A stretch of 64,000 bases of DNA. Source: Agapetus fuscipes. Its lineage: Eukaryota; Arthropoda; Insecta; Trichoptera; Glossosomatidae. A program made the position numbers and the translations under genes. How positions within the stretch are numbered: position 1 is the stretch's first letter; every line of letters starts with the position of its first letter. The stretch lies in assembly GCA_951799405.1 (NCBI GenBank), contig OX637353.1, positions 4,154,001 to 4,218,000 of the forward strand, read 5' to 3'. The notes under the pieces were generated by a model. The model was not told where the DNA came from, ran no database searches, and worked only from the letters and a program-made list of their open reading frames with translations. This document shows, piece by piece, positions 11,868-21,621 of this stretch.

Positions 11868-12003
11868 GCGAAACCGGTCACAACTCGTTATTTTTGTTTG
11901 TAACTAAATAAAAATAAATAAAGTAGAACTAAACAAAGTTTGTTATCATTTTTTAATAATTAAAATGGAGTTCTACAATGTTTCCGCTAAAACTTTTCAA
12001 AAA
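11868..12003. repeat. Penelope-like element, right terminal repeat
   Basis: GCGAAACCGGTCACAACTCG through AGTAGAACTAAACAAAG to GTTTCCGCTAAAACTTTTC, the inverse complement of the left repeat and of 5436-5566. Terminal repeats in inverted orientation are known for Penelope-like elements. Confidence 0.75.
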
Positions 12004-12226
12004 CAAAATTATAAGTAAAAAATGTGAACAAAAACGTGTTTTTTTAAATATTGTTTTGTAGCGTTATTTTTTAAGTTTTATAAAATATTTTAACTTTAAA
12101 ATTTAGATATAAAAACAAATAAACACGTGTGATTTTTTCCATTAATGTCATTCTTTACAAAGGCAATAAAGTGTAAAAAACATTTTGTAGTGTGTGTCGT
12201 CTGTCGAAACGGGGGGTAGAAAGGAA

Positions 12227-12956
12227 AGACGCCACCGGGATGCCATGGCGACGTCGCCGGCTACGTATCCAAACAATTCATATTACAATGTGAATGTATG
12301 ACAGGTAACTCACTTGGCGACGGGTTGGCTACGTCGCCAATTTGGAAGCGTAGCCACGACTGTCGGCTCGCTATGTGGAGACTGGCGACCGTGGCGACCT
12401 GGCGACGTCGAATGCAGCGACAAACATTTCTGATGATTCTTCTATTTTTGACATATATATGATTGCTAGTAGGTAACTACAGACATAATTTCTAGTTAAT
12501 TAAAAAAAATAAAAATAACCTGTGTTTTATTCTACTACTATTTTTATTTAAATTTATTTGTTTTTGTAACAAATTTAAATTAATTTTATGGATTTTCTTA
12601 ATATTGTATCTTGTTTTGTCAGATGATACTGACATTCTCGTATAGTTAAAAAAAACTTAGAAGGATATTTTCTTAAATCTTCATATAGTTTTGAAAAAAC
12701 ACCACTTCGGCTTCGATCTAATATAAAAGGATGGCCCCATAACTTCTTAGGTTTCTTCTTTTTAAAGTTTTTGCGAAGCACATAATAGATAAGTGCGATT
12801 TCTTCTATGCACGAAGCGTCCATTCTCGATACGAGGGAGAACTGAACGGACAGATGATCGCCACTGGCTACTCCATTTGGCGACCGTAGGTAGCCAGAGG
12901 TAGCCATGGCTACGTAGCCAGCGACGTCGCCATGGCATCCCGGTGAGGCAGGGCCC
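12227..12956 (-). mobile_element. PIF/Harbinger-type DNA transposon derivative
   Basis: Inverted ends of about 35 bp: CACCGGGATGCCATGGCGAC at 12233 and its complement ending at 12945, GC-rich against an AT-rich background. GCGACGTCGCC-like motifs recur inside both ends, as expected for transposase-binding subterminal repeats. The right end finishes GGGCCC; the left outer end is diverged, so the exact boundary and target duplication are unclear. It encloses a fragment of a PIF/Harbinger transposase, which supports the superfamily call. Confidence 0.65.
12575..12823 (-). pseudogene. PIF/Harbinger transposase, N-terminal fragment
   Basis: From the ATG at 12823 the minus strand encodes 82 residues. 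'KKLWGHPFILDRSRSGVF' followed by 'KLYEDLRKYPSKFF' matches the RRxWVHPxxxxRxxxGxF-LxxELRxDPxKFF block at the N-terminus of HARBI1-type DDE transposases (family knowledge). The catalytic DDE domain is absent. The frame also stays open upstream into the terminal repeat, but that part has no similarity. It is most likely a first-exon remnant kept in a non-autonomous derivative. Confidence 0.65.
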
Positions 12957-13813
12957 AAAGTTTTCAAGGCTGAAAATTCACATGCCTTATAAAAAAAACT
13001 ATTACAAAAATGTGTTATATTAAACGTTTCCTCATATCTAAATGAGCATTACCGACAGGAATTCGATATGGTTTACTAATGTGACACAACTGTATCCAAA
13101 TTTTTGCATTTTCTAAACCATATTCTAGATAGTGTAACGAGATGAATTTGTTTGTTTAGTGGAATGGAACATTAGATTTGAATTTGAATAAGGAAAGGAA
13201 AACAAAATAATGCAGAAAGACAGAAAAAAAAGCTTCCCTGGTGAGAGAGCCACAAGCATGTGAATTTTGGTTATATGTAATCAATATTGCTGTGGTTTAT
13301 TATATATACATTGTAATTGTGGATAAAATAAATAATTATATAAATATTGTGATTGTGGATAAATAAAAGTGTTTACAAAGTTTTTGATTCACTATCCTCA
13401 ATTGTAAGTGATAAGATTCCTGGCGCTATGCACTCAAGCAGTCATAATTCTTCAGAGCACGGCCAAACACCACATTGAATATCCTTATAAAATAAAGTAA
13501 GAAAAACCCTCACAATAGGAGCTGGATTATTTTCGTTTTATCACTAGTAATGCTAATGCTGAATATAGACGAAACGTGTGGAAAGCAAATTTCTACAAAA
13601 CCACGGTCCAAAAGCTATAGTATTTCACCACGATTTTTCTAAATATAAGAAACATTTTACACTCAAATGAGATTCTTTATCATACATCAGAATCAAAGTC
13701 GATACGCAAATCTTTACGCAAAGAGCTATCTACGTTATTCCATCCTTGTTGATTGACTGCTATATACATAAAAAAATACTCATTAATGACAAAATCGCGT
13801 GACGTCCCTTCAA
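12957..13813. other. No gene recognised
   Basis: AT-rich; no repeat or coding motif recognised. Confidence 0.4.
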
Positions 13814-13969
13814 GTATGCCAAGTATAAAAAAATACGTTTTAACTCAACTATGGCGTTTAAAAAAAAAGGAAATTAAAACGCTCGTTAGAGACTGTATTT
13901 TAGTTTTCACCAATTTTTTGGTATACACCATGGTTGAGTTACATTGCAAACTTTTATACTTGGCATGCT
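13814..13969. repeat. Foldback element of about 155 bp
   Basis: TATGCCAAGTATAAAA at the left is mirrored by TTTTATACTTGGCATGC at the right, and AACTCAACTATGG by CCATGGTTGAGTT inside. The whole unit would fold into one long imperfect hairpin. It could be a MITE or a hairpin RNA locus. Confidence 0.6.
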
Positions 13970-14308
13970 GTACAAATATTTTACAGCGTGCATGCGAAGC
14001 AAAAATGGTGAAAAAACAGTCGAGCCTCAATAAAGTTTTCCTCCAAATGATTTTATGATTTGGGCGAACATTGTCGCCATGAATTTTTAATGGGACTAAT
14101 AAACGATCAAATAGTATTTGATTATGCTTGTATACTTTCCATTAGAGACAAAAAAAAATGTTTATCCAATTCATGAAAATTGGAAGATAAATGTTCTTGA
14201 CAAAAAATGTGTCTCTTTATTTGGCTGTTTTTTTTTTGGAAACGGTCTGTAAGCGCAAAACATAACTAACCCTTGAAGTTTTCAGACTGGATGTATCTCT
14301 GTAACTAG
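13970..14308. other. No gene recognised
   Basis: No motif seen beyond A/T runs. Confidence 0.4.
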
Positions 14309-14566
14309 TCGCTGCCTCAGTTCTTGTTTATCGTATACGCCATTGAGAAAATTTTACATGAGCAATGTTTGCATGTGTACTGGACCAATGTGCCTTATGA
14401 AAACAAGAAATTTATTTAAAAAATATTTAAAAGAACTACCACATTATCGAGTTTTACGGTTTTTCTTAATTCAGATTGTGTAGAATTTGATTCATAAGAC
14501 AACTGCATGAAAAAGTCATATTTGACAAGATTGGCGTATACGATAAACAAGAACTGAGGGAGCGTA
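14309..14566. mobile_element. MITE-like element with 27-bp inverted ends
   Basis: CCTCAGTTCTTGTTTATCGT plus ATACGCCA at the left is inverted at 14531-14562 (TGGCGTATACGATAAACAAG then AACTGAGG). The interior of about 200 bp has no frame. I cannot see a convincing target duplication, so the superfamily is open. Confidence 0.6.
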
Positions 14567-15768
14567 GTGTTAAACACTTAAATGTTCTACTAATATATAC
14601 TCTAAATCTGAAATGATATTGGAAAAAAGTGCATTAGCTCTCATTTTACATTGCAAAACAGAAAAACAAACGTCTAAAGTAAAGGAATCTGAAGTAGTAA
14701 TTCGTACAAACATGAACTGTACATATTTTACCAATATGAACATTATAAAACATCAAAATTTGTCATTCATTTCTGACACCCTCAGTAGGATTCAAGCCCC
14801 AGCTCTCGGCATGGAATGCAAAGTTTAGTGTTAAAACAGCAAAAACAAACCATAAAACGCACGAACAAATACTTAAAGAAGATGGGTAATAAAATGTAGT
14901 AAAATTAGACCTTGGCCGCATAACCACTTTCATAATTACATCAATAATTTTATCTTGCTCGTGTAGCCTTGAATACGGAAGCGCTTTTCCTATCTTATTC
15001 TTTCCTCGATCATTTTTACGATCCTCCGCAAGGACGGCGAGGAAGTGAGGGGAGGCTAAAGGAGAATAAATGTGTAGCGAGCGGTAATCCTCGTGTTTAG
15101 GAAATCCGGTCTTCAGATAAGAATTCTCCAGGCTAGGAATGGCGCTCTGTATGCAGCTTTAGGAAACGTTAATCATATATAACGCTTAGAAAGTATTTCC
15201 TTGAATTTGCATGCGTTTTGTTTTTCTCCGATTCAGTGAACACAGGAAAAATAAAATTCAAACTTTTCTTACACATACTTTAAAAAGTGTATTTTGCACC
15301 TTAACCCATGTAAGTTTGCGCTTACACATGCTGCATGTGTATTAAAAATGAAAAATTCTAATAAACTTAAGCCCTTCAATAGGTTTACACTAAATTTATG
15401 CACAAGCTTAAACCTGTGTGTGTTTGCTTTAGTATAAAATTAAAACAAATAACAATGACACTCATGTTTCAAGGCAAAGTGGTAAGACTTGCAGTGCTCA
15501 TATTCACGTACTTGTATAAGCACATACGCACCAATGGACTTAAAACAGATTCTCAAGACAACAAAACGGTATCATCGCACGGCCGGGTTGCTTGAGAAAA
15601 GGATAACAAATATTTTTTGTTGGTTTATCAAAATCGGGTGTGACATTTGCCAGTCAAAAACCAATCTTAATTCAATTTTTCTATTGTGTTGGTGTAAGGC
15701 TTATCACTCATAATATAAAATAAGTTTTTTTTTTAATTCAGGAAGATAATTTTGAAAAACTGTTCCCT
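14567..15768. other. No gene; holds a SINE A head scrap
   Basis: At 14771-14826 (minus) the block TTTCTGACACCCTCAGTAGG and CTCGGCATGGAATGCAAA is the head of SINE family A without its body. A tail B scrap (TGTAAGTTTGCGCTTACAC) lies near 15309. No coding sequence recognised. Confidence 0.5.
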
Positions 15769-16232
15769 ACCGGTCGATAGCTCAGTTGGTAGAGTGCTTG
15801 CATTTCACCGAGGGTGTCAGAAATGATATTTCGTCTCAGTGTTTTTGTCAAACCCAAAATAAAATACCGGCAAGGTTTACTCAGCCTTCACAATAAAGGA
15901 GTACCACCCCGCTTTGGAGTTGGGAAACCCCTACTTCAACTGAAAGGATTGGCGCAAGGCTGGCTCCCTTCCAATCTAATTTAATCTAAGTTGCAAATAT
16001 ATTTTACATTGAAGATTTACATTACATGCATTATTACAATGCATTATCACGCGCTTGCACATGCCGCATGTGAACCTACAACATAAAAACCAAATCTCAA
16101 ATGGACATACACCCCGCAACTCTTGTCTTTCTTGTAGAAATAAAAAGGTTCCACTCGCCACATGCGAAACCCTCCGAGGACAGCGCGGCAAGAAGTTACA
16201 CTATAGGTGTAGCTTAGTTGCGTATTGCGTTA
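15769..16232 (+). repeat. SINE family A split by a tail B insertion
   Basis: The head CGGTCGATAGCTCAGTTGG and body run to GGCTGGCTCCCTTCC at 15973; the SINE resumes at about 16135 (GTAGAAATAAAAAGG) and continues through GGTTCCACTCGCCACATG to its 3' end near 16232. The interruption is a minus-strand tail B copy. Compared with the uninterrupted copy at 22.7 kb the two SINE parts join without loss. The anticodon region of the head is deleted. Confidence 0.8.
15974..16134 (-). repeat. Tail B inserted into SINE A
   Basis: Minus-strand LINE tail ending in a TTAGATTAAATTAGATT simple repeat at 15974, truncated at its 5' side near GCAACTCTTG. It carries the diagnostic AAATCTCAAATGGACAT and CACGCGCTTGCACATG blocks. 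It dates this LINE as active after the SINE copy. Confidence 0.75.
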
Positions 16233-16390
16233 CCACATGTAGCGCCTGGTGCATATGCAACAAATAAATCGAACGCCTTATGATAGGCAATTTACATGTT
16301 TTCAATATCTTGCTAGAAGGTAAACCTGAAATACTTACCCACCTGAAATACACTTTTTCAACCAAATGATAGGATATAAAATAACGTTCA

Positions 16391-16430
16391 TAATCATAAT
16401 CATAATCATAAAGTCTTTATTGTTTTTTAT
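16391..16430 (-). repeat. LINE 3' tail, (TTATGA)n, with AATAAA
   Basis: The minus strand ends AACAATAAAGACTTTATG followed by repeats of ATTATG. CR1-group LINEs characteristically end in short tandem repeats rather than poly(A). Confidence 0.75.
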
Positions 16431-16488
16431 CAATATGTACAAAGTATTACAATAAAAATAAATTTTAAAAATCTAATTACAATAAATA

Positions 16489-16523
16489 CTCCCCAAAGTA
16501 AGCAAAGCTTGTGTTTTGGGGAG
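16489..16523 (-). other. 3' UTR hairpin of the LINE
   Basis: Perfect 9-bp outer stem (CTCCCCAAA with TTTGGGGAG) enclosing a second stem AAGC-TTT-GCTT. It lies about 80 nt from the 3' end of the element RNA. Several LINE groups use a 3' stem-loop as the RT recognition site (established for eel UnaL2 and R2); that role here is inference. Confidence 0.6.
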
Positions 16524-16798
16524 GATTCCAACTTATCTTAACTTAAAATTAATCACTTAATAGATAAAAATCATAAAAAACAAAAATAATATATACACCA
16601 TTTAGTCATTTACTCAGCAAAAAACAGAAAGACAAAAAATAAAATAAAATAACATAAAGAGGTAACATGTTTAAATAGAAAATACAGAAATAGGAATTAT
16701 ACATATATACACACATGTAGATATATGAAAAAAATAACAAAAATAATAATGATAAGAATAATATACAAAAAACCAATCAAATATAAACACTCAACTAT

Positions 16799-19700
16799 TT
16801 ACACCTCTTTCAAATATTTGCTGATCATGTACTTAATGGCCCTAGGATCTGCGTGCTTATCATGCTCATACCTGGAAAAAAGTGCATTGTACCACCTTAC
16901 ACCCAAATAATCGTAGTGATGTTGGCCGGTTGCTGTATTCTTTCTAGGAACTTTGATTAGAAGCGACTCTCTACGCGATCTACCACTCGGGATTACAATA
17001 TCCCCCGGATTATATCCGCGGATAAAGTAATCCTTATGAACTTGGTAGAGAGCCGCTCTCTTATACAATTGGTCAATTGTTAGCACCGGAAAGTCATGAT
17101 ATAATTGCAATGTGGAATAGTCGAAAGGCTTCTTTAACATTATTTTGATAACCATTCTCTGCACCACCCTAAGAGGCTCGAGTGTTGTTTTAAATGTGCC
17201 GCCCCATCCGACCATTCCATACTGCATCAATGACTGTCCAAGCGCAAAATAGGTAGACTTCAAAGTTTTTACCTCTAGAATATCTCTAATTTTGCGGAAT
17301 ACATAGTAAATTTTCCTTAGTCTTTCAATAGTTGTTTCTACATGCTCCTTCCATCTAATTCTGGAATCTATTTTAATACCTAGATATTTAACACTTTCCG
17401 CTTGAGAAATTAGGGGGCATGAGCAGGAGCACGCAGTTCCACTGACCAAGAAGTTAGTACAGCTATGTATTGCTATACCAAGTGAAAAAGGAAGACCCCT
17501 ATTGTAGAGAGAGAATGGAATAAAATTTGTTTTTTCGGTATTCAGAGACAGGAAATTTTTGTCGAACCAATTTTTAAGTACGGTTAATTCCACGTTCGTT
17601 CTGCGAACCACCTCTACCCATGACCCTCCCCTCACAATCATAGCCGTATCATCAGCAAAGGACAGGATTGAGGATGTGATCGGCAGAGAGAATATCTCAT
17701 TGACATAAATAATAAACAATATTGGTCCAAGGACGGTGCCTTGCGGAATTCCGAATCGCGTTATTTTTCTAGAGCTTACTATCTTATTAATGCGTACCTG
17801 CTGAGTTCTATACTGCATGAAACTGCAAATCCATTTCCTCACACTGCCACATATTCCAATCCTGTTTAATTTGTTCAATAGGCCAGTATGGCTAACGCTA
17901 TCAAATGCCTTCCTTAGGTCGATAAATACACCCAGACATTTCTCTCCGGCATCTAGTGCCCCGTACACTATGGAAGTCAACCTTGATATGGCGTCGTCCG
18001 TGCCAACACCCGTTCTAAAACCGAACTGATTTTTATTAAGTAAACCCTCTCTATTAATAAAATCTATGAGCTGTTTTTTCACTATTTTTTCGAAGATTTT
18101 CGAGATATTGGACGTGAGAGTTATAGGTCTATAATTCGATATATTACATGCATCCCCCGACTTGAAAATTGGTGTCACCACACCAACTTTGTACACCTCA
18201 GGAAATACACCATTATTCAGGCTGACATTTACTATGTGCGTGATGGGCCCCGACAGAGATGTTGAATTCTGCTTCAAAATATCCACAGATATTCTATCAT
18301 AGCCAGGAGAGGATCCTCCTTTCATATCCTTTATAATATTTAATACCGTCTCGGAATTTATTGGCTGAAATATGTTGAACCCTGGATCGATGAGAGAATC
18401 GGGTTCTATTTCCCCGTAAGTGAAATTTGGATCTATCTGTCGAGCCAGATTTTCACCTACATCTGCAAAAAACTCATTAAAGCTATTAGCCATTTCAATT
18501 GGATGTTGTGTGAGTTCCATTGTTTTACCATCAACAATTATCCTTTTTATCTGTGATTTCTTCTTTTTCTTATTAATAATCTCATTTATGGATTGCCATA
18601 CATGTTTTATATTACTGCCAGCTTGTTCAACCTTCCTAGAGAAGTAATCAATCTTGACCCTTCTTATTAACAGTGTCAGCATGTTTCGATACCTTTTGTA
18701 CCTGTCACTGACATTAGTGTCGCCAGGATGTCTCCGCATAATCTTATACAGCTTTTCTTTGTTTCGTATTGAAACCACCAAACCATGTGTGATCCATGGC
18801 TTCAGTCTATTATATTTGGAGGATTTGTTGCTTTGTCTCCGCACAGATATTTGCTCAACACTCGCCAAATAATCTTCAACAATATCGTGAAAATTCTTAG
18901 CACATATATTTGCATCAAAAGAATCATAAACAGACTTCCAACTTTCATTCATCAGTCTCATTTTCAAATCCTCCAAATTAATCTTTTTTATTGGTTCATC
19001 ATGTCGTACAGTATCATTTAATGCATTATTACTATTCATCAATCTCTGTATGAACAAAGACGTGTGATGATCCGTAATGTCACTCTTCCAAACAACAGTA
19101 CATATGTCCTCCAGTTTGCTCAGTGGCGTATTGGACCAGAAATGGTCCAGACAGGACGGAGTTTGCCCATCCACCTCTCTGCTATATAAATTTGTACACA
19201 ATTTAAAATTTAGTTCTGCTAGTGCGTTCATACATTCATTCTTTACAGTACTTATGCAAGTTTTTGCCACATTTACATTAAAATCGCCCACAATAATCAC
19301 ATTCATACTTCGACATTCATTTAGTAGCATCCTAAGTTCGTTAATAAATTCATTAACATTTGATTGGTGTGTTCTATATACAGAGATTATGCGATACAAA
19401 ACGTTATTCTTATAATAATCAATCTGTAGACAATTAACATTATTCATGATAATCTCTTTAACTCTTATATTATCATTATTACCGCGCACAAACACAACAA
19501 TTCCACTATTTTTATTTATATAATAATTACTACGGAAATATGAGTAATTTGGAATATCAAACGGTTCACTCCACTCATTTAGATGCGCTTCACAGAGTAC
19601 AATCAAATCAGGCAATCTATTAAGACAACTCAAATTTACTAGAAAACAATCCAGATTCTTTCGTATACTCCTAATATTTTGTTGTAATATAAATAGAGCA

Positions 19701-19810
19701 TCATCTTCACATTTAGAATTTATAACATCATTACACTCCAATGCCGTGTGACACTCGTATTGAGCTATATTATACTGATTATCCACCTCATGCAAAAAGT
19801 CTGGATTCAT
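16799..19810 (-). CDS. LINE ORF2: APE endonuclease-reverse transcriptase
   Basis: A 1003-residue intact protein. Residues about 40-270 form an APE-type endonuclease: 'LQQNIRSIRKN', 'LTE'-equivalent 'LCEAHL', 'IVGDFNVNV', and the 'SDHH'-type end 'SDITDHHTSLF'. Residues about 480-750 form the reverse transcriptase, with 'NYRPITLTSNISKIFEKIV', 'FIDLRKAFDSVSH', 'GIPQGTVLGPILF' and the catalytic 'SFADDTAMIV' near residue 717. A C-terminal domain of about 250 residues follows. It would nick the target and copy element RNA there. The ATG at 19810 overlaps the stop of the upstream frame as ATGA. No disabling change is visible. Confidence 0.9.
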   Translation of the reverse strand: MNPDFLHEVDNQYNIAQYECHTALECNDVINSKCEDDALFILQQNIRSIRKNLDCFLVNLSCLNRLPDLIVLCEAHLNEWSEPFDIPNYSYFRSNYYINKNSGIVVFVRGNNDNIRVKEIIMNNVNCLQIDYYKNNVLYRIISVYRTHQSNVNEFINELRMLLNECRSMNVIIVGDFNVNVAKTCISTVKNECMNALAELNFKLCTNLYSREVDGQTPSCLDHFWSNTPLSKLEDICTVVWKSDITDHHTSLFIQRLMNSNNALNDTVRHDEPIKKINLEDLKMRLMNESWKSVYDSFDANICAKNFHDIVEDYLASVEQISVRRQSNKSSKYNRLKPWITHGLVVSIRNKEKLYKIMRRHPGDTNVSDRYKRYRNMLTLLIRRVKIDYFSRKVEQAGSNIKHVWQSINEIINKKKKKSQIKRIIVDGKTMELTQHPIEMANSFNEFFADVGENLARQIDPNFTYGEIEPDSLIDPGFNIFQPINSETVLNIIKDMKGGSSPGYDRISVDILKQNSTSLSGPITHIVNVSLNNGVFPEVYKVGVVTPIFKSGDACNISNYRPITLTSNISKIFEKIVKKQLIDFINREGLLNKNQFGFRTGVGTDDAISRLTSIVYGALDAGEKCLGVFIDLRKAFDSVSHTGLLNKLNRIGICGSVRKWICSFMQYRTQQVRINKIVSSRKITRFGIPQGTVLGPILFIIYVNEIFSLPITSSILSFADDTAMIVRGGSWVEVVRRTNVELTVLKNWFDKNFLSLNTEKTNFIPFSLYNRGLPFSLGIAIHSCTNFLVSGTACSCSCPLISQAESVKYLGIKIDSRIRWKEHVETTIERLRKIYYVFRKIRDILEVKTLKSTYFALGQSLMQYGMVGWGGTFKTTLEPLRVVQRMVIKIMLKKPFDYSTLQLYHDFPVLTIDQLYKRAALYQVHKDYFIRGYNPGDIVIPSGRSRRESLLIKVPRKNTATGQHHYDYLGVRWYNALFSRYEHDKHADPRAIKYMISKYLKEV

Positions 19811-20220
19811 GGTTCGTGATAAAATAGTTCACTAGTAAGTACATCATTATTACAGGGTATCCCATAATACCACAAATAACTATCGCACATAAAAATCATC
19901 ATTATTTCAAACAGTACAGATGTCACAGCATCTTCAAGCAGCACAAAACATAAAATGTCATGTATGATATTATGAAATAATAGTAAACAATGAAATAGAA
20001 CCGACCCAATGCTACGCTCACGGCGCACAACAAATATGCAGCGAGTGGCGGTATCCGCACACGGCGTATAGCACAGTACACACACGGGACCATTGCAATT
20101 TACAGATCGGCCCATTGTACTAAAATGTCGATCACGCGCTTTACATAAAAATACCTTAAAAACAAAACAACATAACGAAAGTAAGTCTAAAAAGCAGAAA
20201 TACACTATATTAAATATTAG
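19807..20220 (-). other. Open inter-ORF extension of ORF1 frame
   Basis: After the ORF1 stop (TGA at 20223-20221, followed by CTA) the same frame is open for 137 codons until a TGA at 19809-19807 that overlaps the ORF2 start codon (ATGA). The encoded stretch is rich in cysteine and hydrophobic residues ('CFLDLLSLCCFVFKVFLC', 'CNGPVCVLCYTPC') and has no domain I recognise. An in-frame ATG lies about 30 codons in ('MGRSVNCNG'). UGA-CUA is an established leaky-stop context. It may therefore be a readthrough extension of ORF1, an internal small ORF, or chance. Confidence 0.5.
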
Positions 20221-21621
20221 TCAATAATCAATCTTCTCTTTTGCAATTTGCAATACCCTAGCGTATGATGGACAAGATTTTTTGTCCATAGCATTGTGGC
20301 AATGGTCAAGATTTATCCCCCTTTTTTCCGCTTCAATCTTACAATTGATGCACTCTGCTTGTTTAGAACGTTTGTCGCAATTTATAAATTTGTGATTTCC
20401 CCCACAATGAGAGCACTTCGCCGGTTCTGCCTTTTTTGTGCAGTAGTTGGCGGAGTGCATGAAATTCAGACAGTGGTAGCATTGTGTAACTGGGTTGGCA
20501 TCCACAACTGTGATTCTTTGATATCCCAGAAATATCTTCTGTTTCTCCGTGAGGTGTTTTCTCACTTCAGTAGACGTCTCTACCAATAGATGCGCTAGCC
20601 CCGGGCTACCTCTCACCTTGATCACCCTCTTAATAACAAAGTCTTTGTGGTCCTTCAAAATATCCTGCAATTCCCCATTCTGCATCTTAATGTCATTCCA
20701 TAGGGTCTCATTATTATTCTCCGAACTGACGTTTCTCAGCACAATCCAAGGTTTCCTTTTTTTTAAAAATTCGGCTGTAAGCTTATCCGATAACCTTTCT
20801 TGAATTATTTGCTTTAGTATGTCCGCATCAGACTTTGAAGGACAGGTAATGAGACACCCACTACTTCCTTTACTTCCCTTGATTTTCCTCATTCCACAAA
20901 TTCCTATTCCTAGGAGTTTAACATCCAATTTGTCCTTAAGTATTTTCTCCACCTGCTCAGGTAATAATTCCTTTTGCGTATCTCTACCACGCACTATGAT
21001 CGTATATCGCTTTTCAAAATGATTCTTCGATGAGATACTTAGTTCTCTCTGAGATTTGCCTCCAACAATTGGTATCACTGCATCTCTTATATCCTTCAAA
21101 TCCTCCGACACCTTGTCCACCATCGGTGTCATCATCTCAATCTTGTCTAATTTTTTCTCATTTGCCAAAATCTGCTTCGCCACCTCTTTGTACATGCAAT
21201 TCATTTCATCATACTTTTCTGCAAAGAAGGAGAGAGATTCCTTTATCTCTTTTAATTCTACCTTCAGCTCCCTCATCTCCCTTAACAGCAGGAGTGTGTC
21301 TGCCGAAGGCGACTCCACGGTTGGGGAGGGGGATATTGTTGGTGAAGACGATGATGATGATGCCCGGACGGGTGGATTAGGCAATACACCCTTGCTCTTT
21401 TTGAGATGTTGAGCCAATGCCTCGGAAGATGGGTTGGGGCCCAGCTTTGATGTTCTTGGGTCCTCTAGCCTGCACGAGTCACACATAAATTGCGACCTTG
21501 TCCTTGTGGACATTCTTTCGGCTGCTTGACGCTGGCATGAGTGGTGGTATGACTCATAGCACCTGGAGCATTTTAAAGCTTTTTTTGGGCTCAATTCCTC
21601 GGAGCATATACGGCACTTCAT
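20221..21621 (-). CDS. LINE ORF1: PHD finger and zinc-knuckle protein
   Basis: A 466-residue nucleic-acid-binding protein. Residues 3-50 give the C4HC3 PHD pattern (C3, C6, C18, C21, H26, C29, C47, C50). A Ser/Pro-rich linker follows (about 75-105), then a probable coiled coil ('LLLLREMRELKVELKEIKE', about 110-165), a middle domain, and near the C-terminus two zinc knuckles, 'CYHCLNFMHSANYC' (CX2CX4HX4C) and 'CSHCGGNHKFINC', plus a third Cys/His cluster. ORF1 proteins package LINE RNA; PHD-bearing ORF1s are known in CR1-type LINEs. The ATG at 21621 is preceded directly by 19 A residues. The stop is UGA-CUA. Confidence 0.88.
   Translation of the reverse strand: MKCRICSEELSPKKALKCSRCYESYHHSCQRQAAERMSTRTRSQFMCDSCRLEDPRTSKLGPNPSSEALAQHLKKSKGVLPNPPVRASSSSSSPTISPSPTVESPSADTLLLLREMRELKVELKEIKESLSFFAEKYDEMNCMYKEVAKQILANEKKLDKIEMMTPMVDKVSEDLKDIRDAVIPIVGGKSQRELSISSKNHFEKRYTIIVRGRDTQKELLPEQVEKILKDKLDVKLLGIGICGMRKIKGSKGSSGCLITCPSKSDADILKQIIQERLSDKLTAEFLKKRKPWIVLRNVSSENNNETLWNDIKMQNGELQDILKDHKDFVIKRVIKVRGSPGLAHLLVETSTEVRKHLTEKQKIFLGYQRITVVDANPVTQCYHCLNFMHSANYCTKKAEPAKCSHCGGNHKFINCDKRSKQAECINCKIEAEKRGINLDHCHNAMDKKSCPSYARVLQIAKEKIDY

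Noticed and set aside
15974..16010. Telomere-like TTAGG repeats
   Set aside because: The TTAGA/TTATAGA runs here and at 44115 and 54690 are tails of the RTE-like LINE and are not TTAGG arrays.
19077..19415. Plus-strand frames across the LINE ORF2 and ORF1 region
   Set aside because: They are antisense shadows of intact LINE genes.
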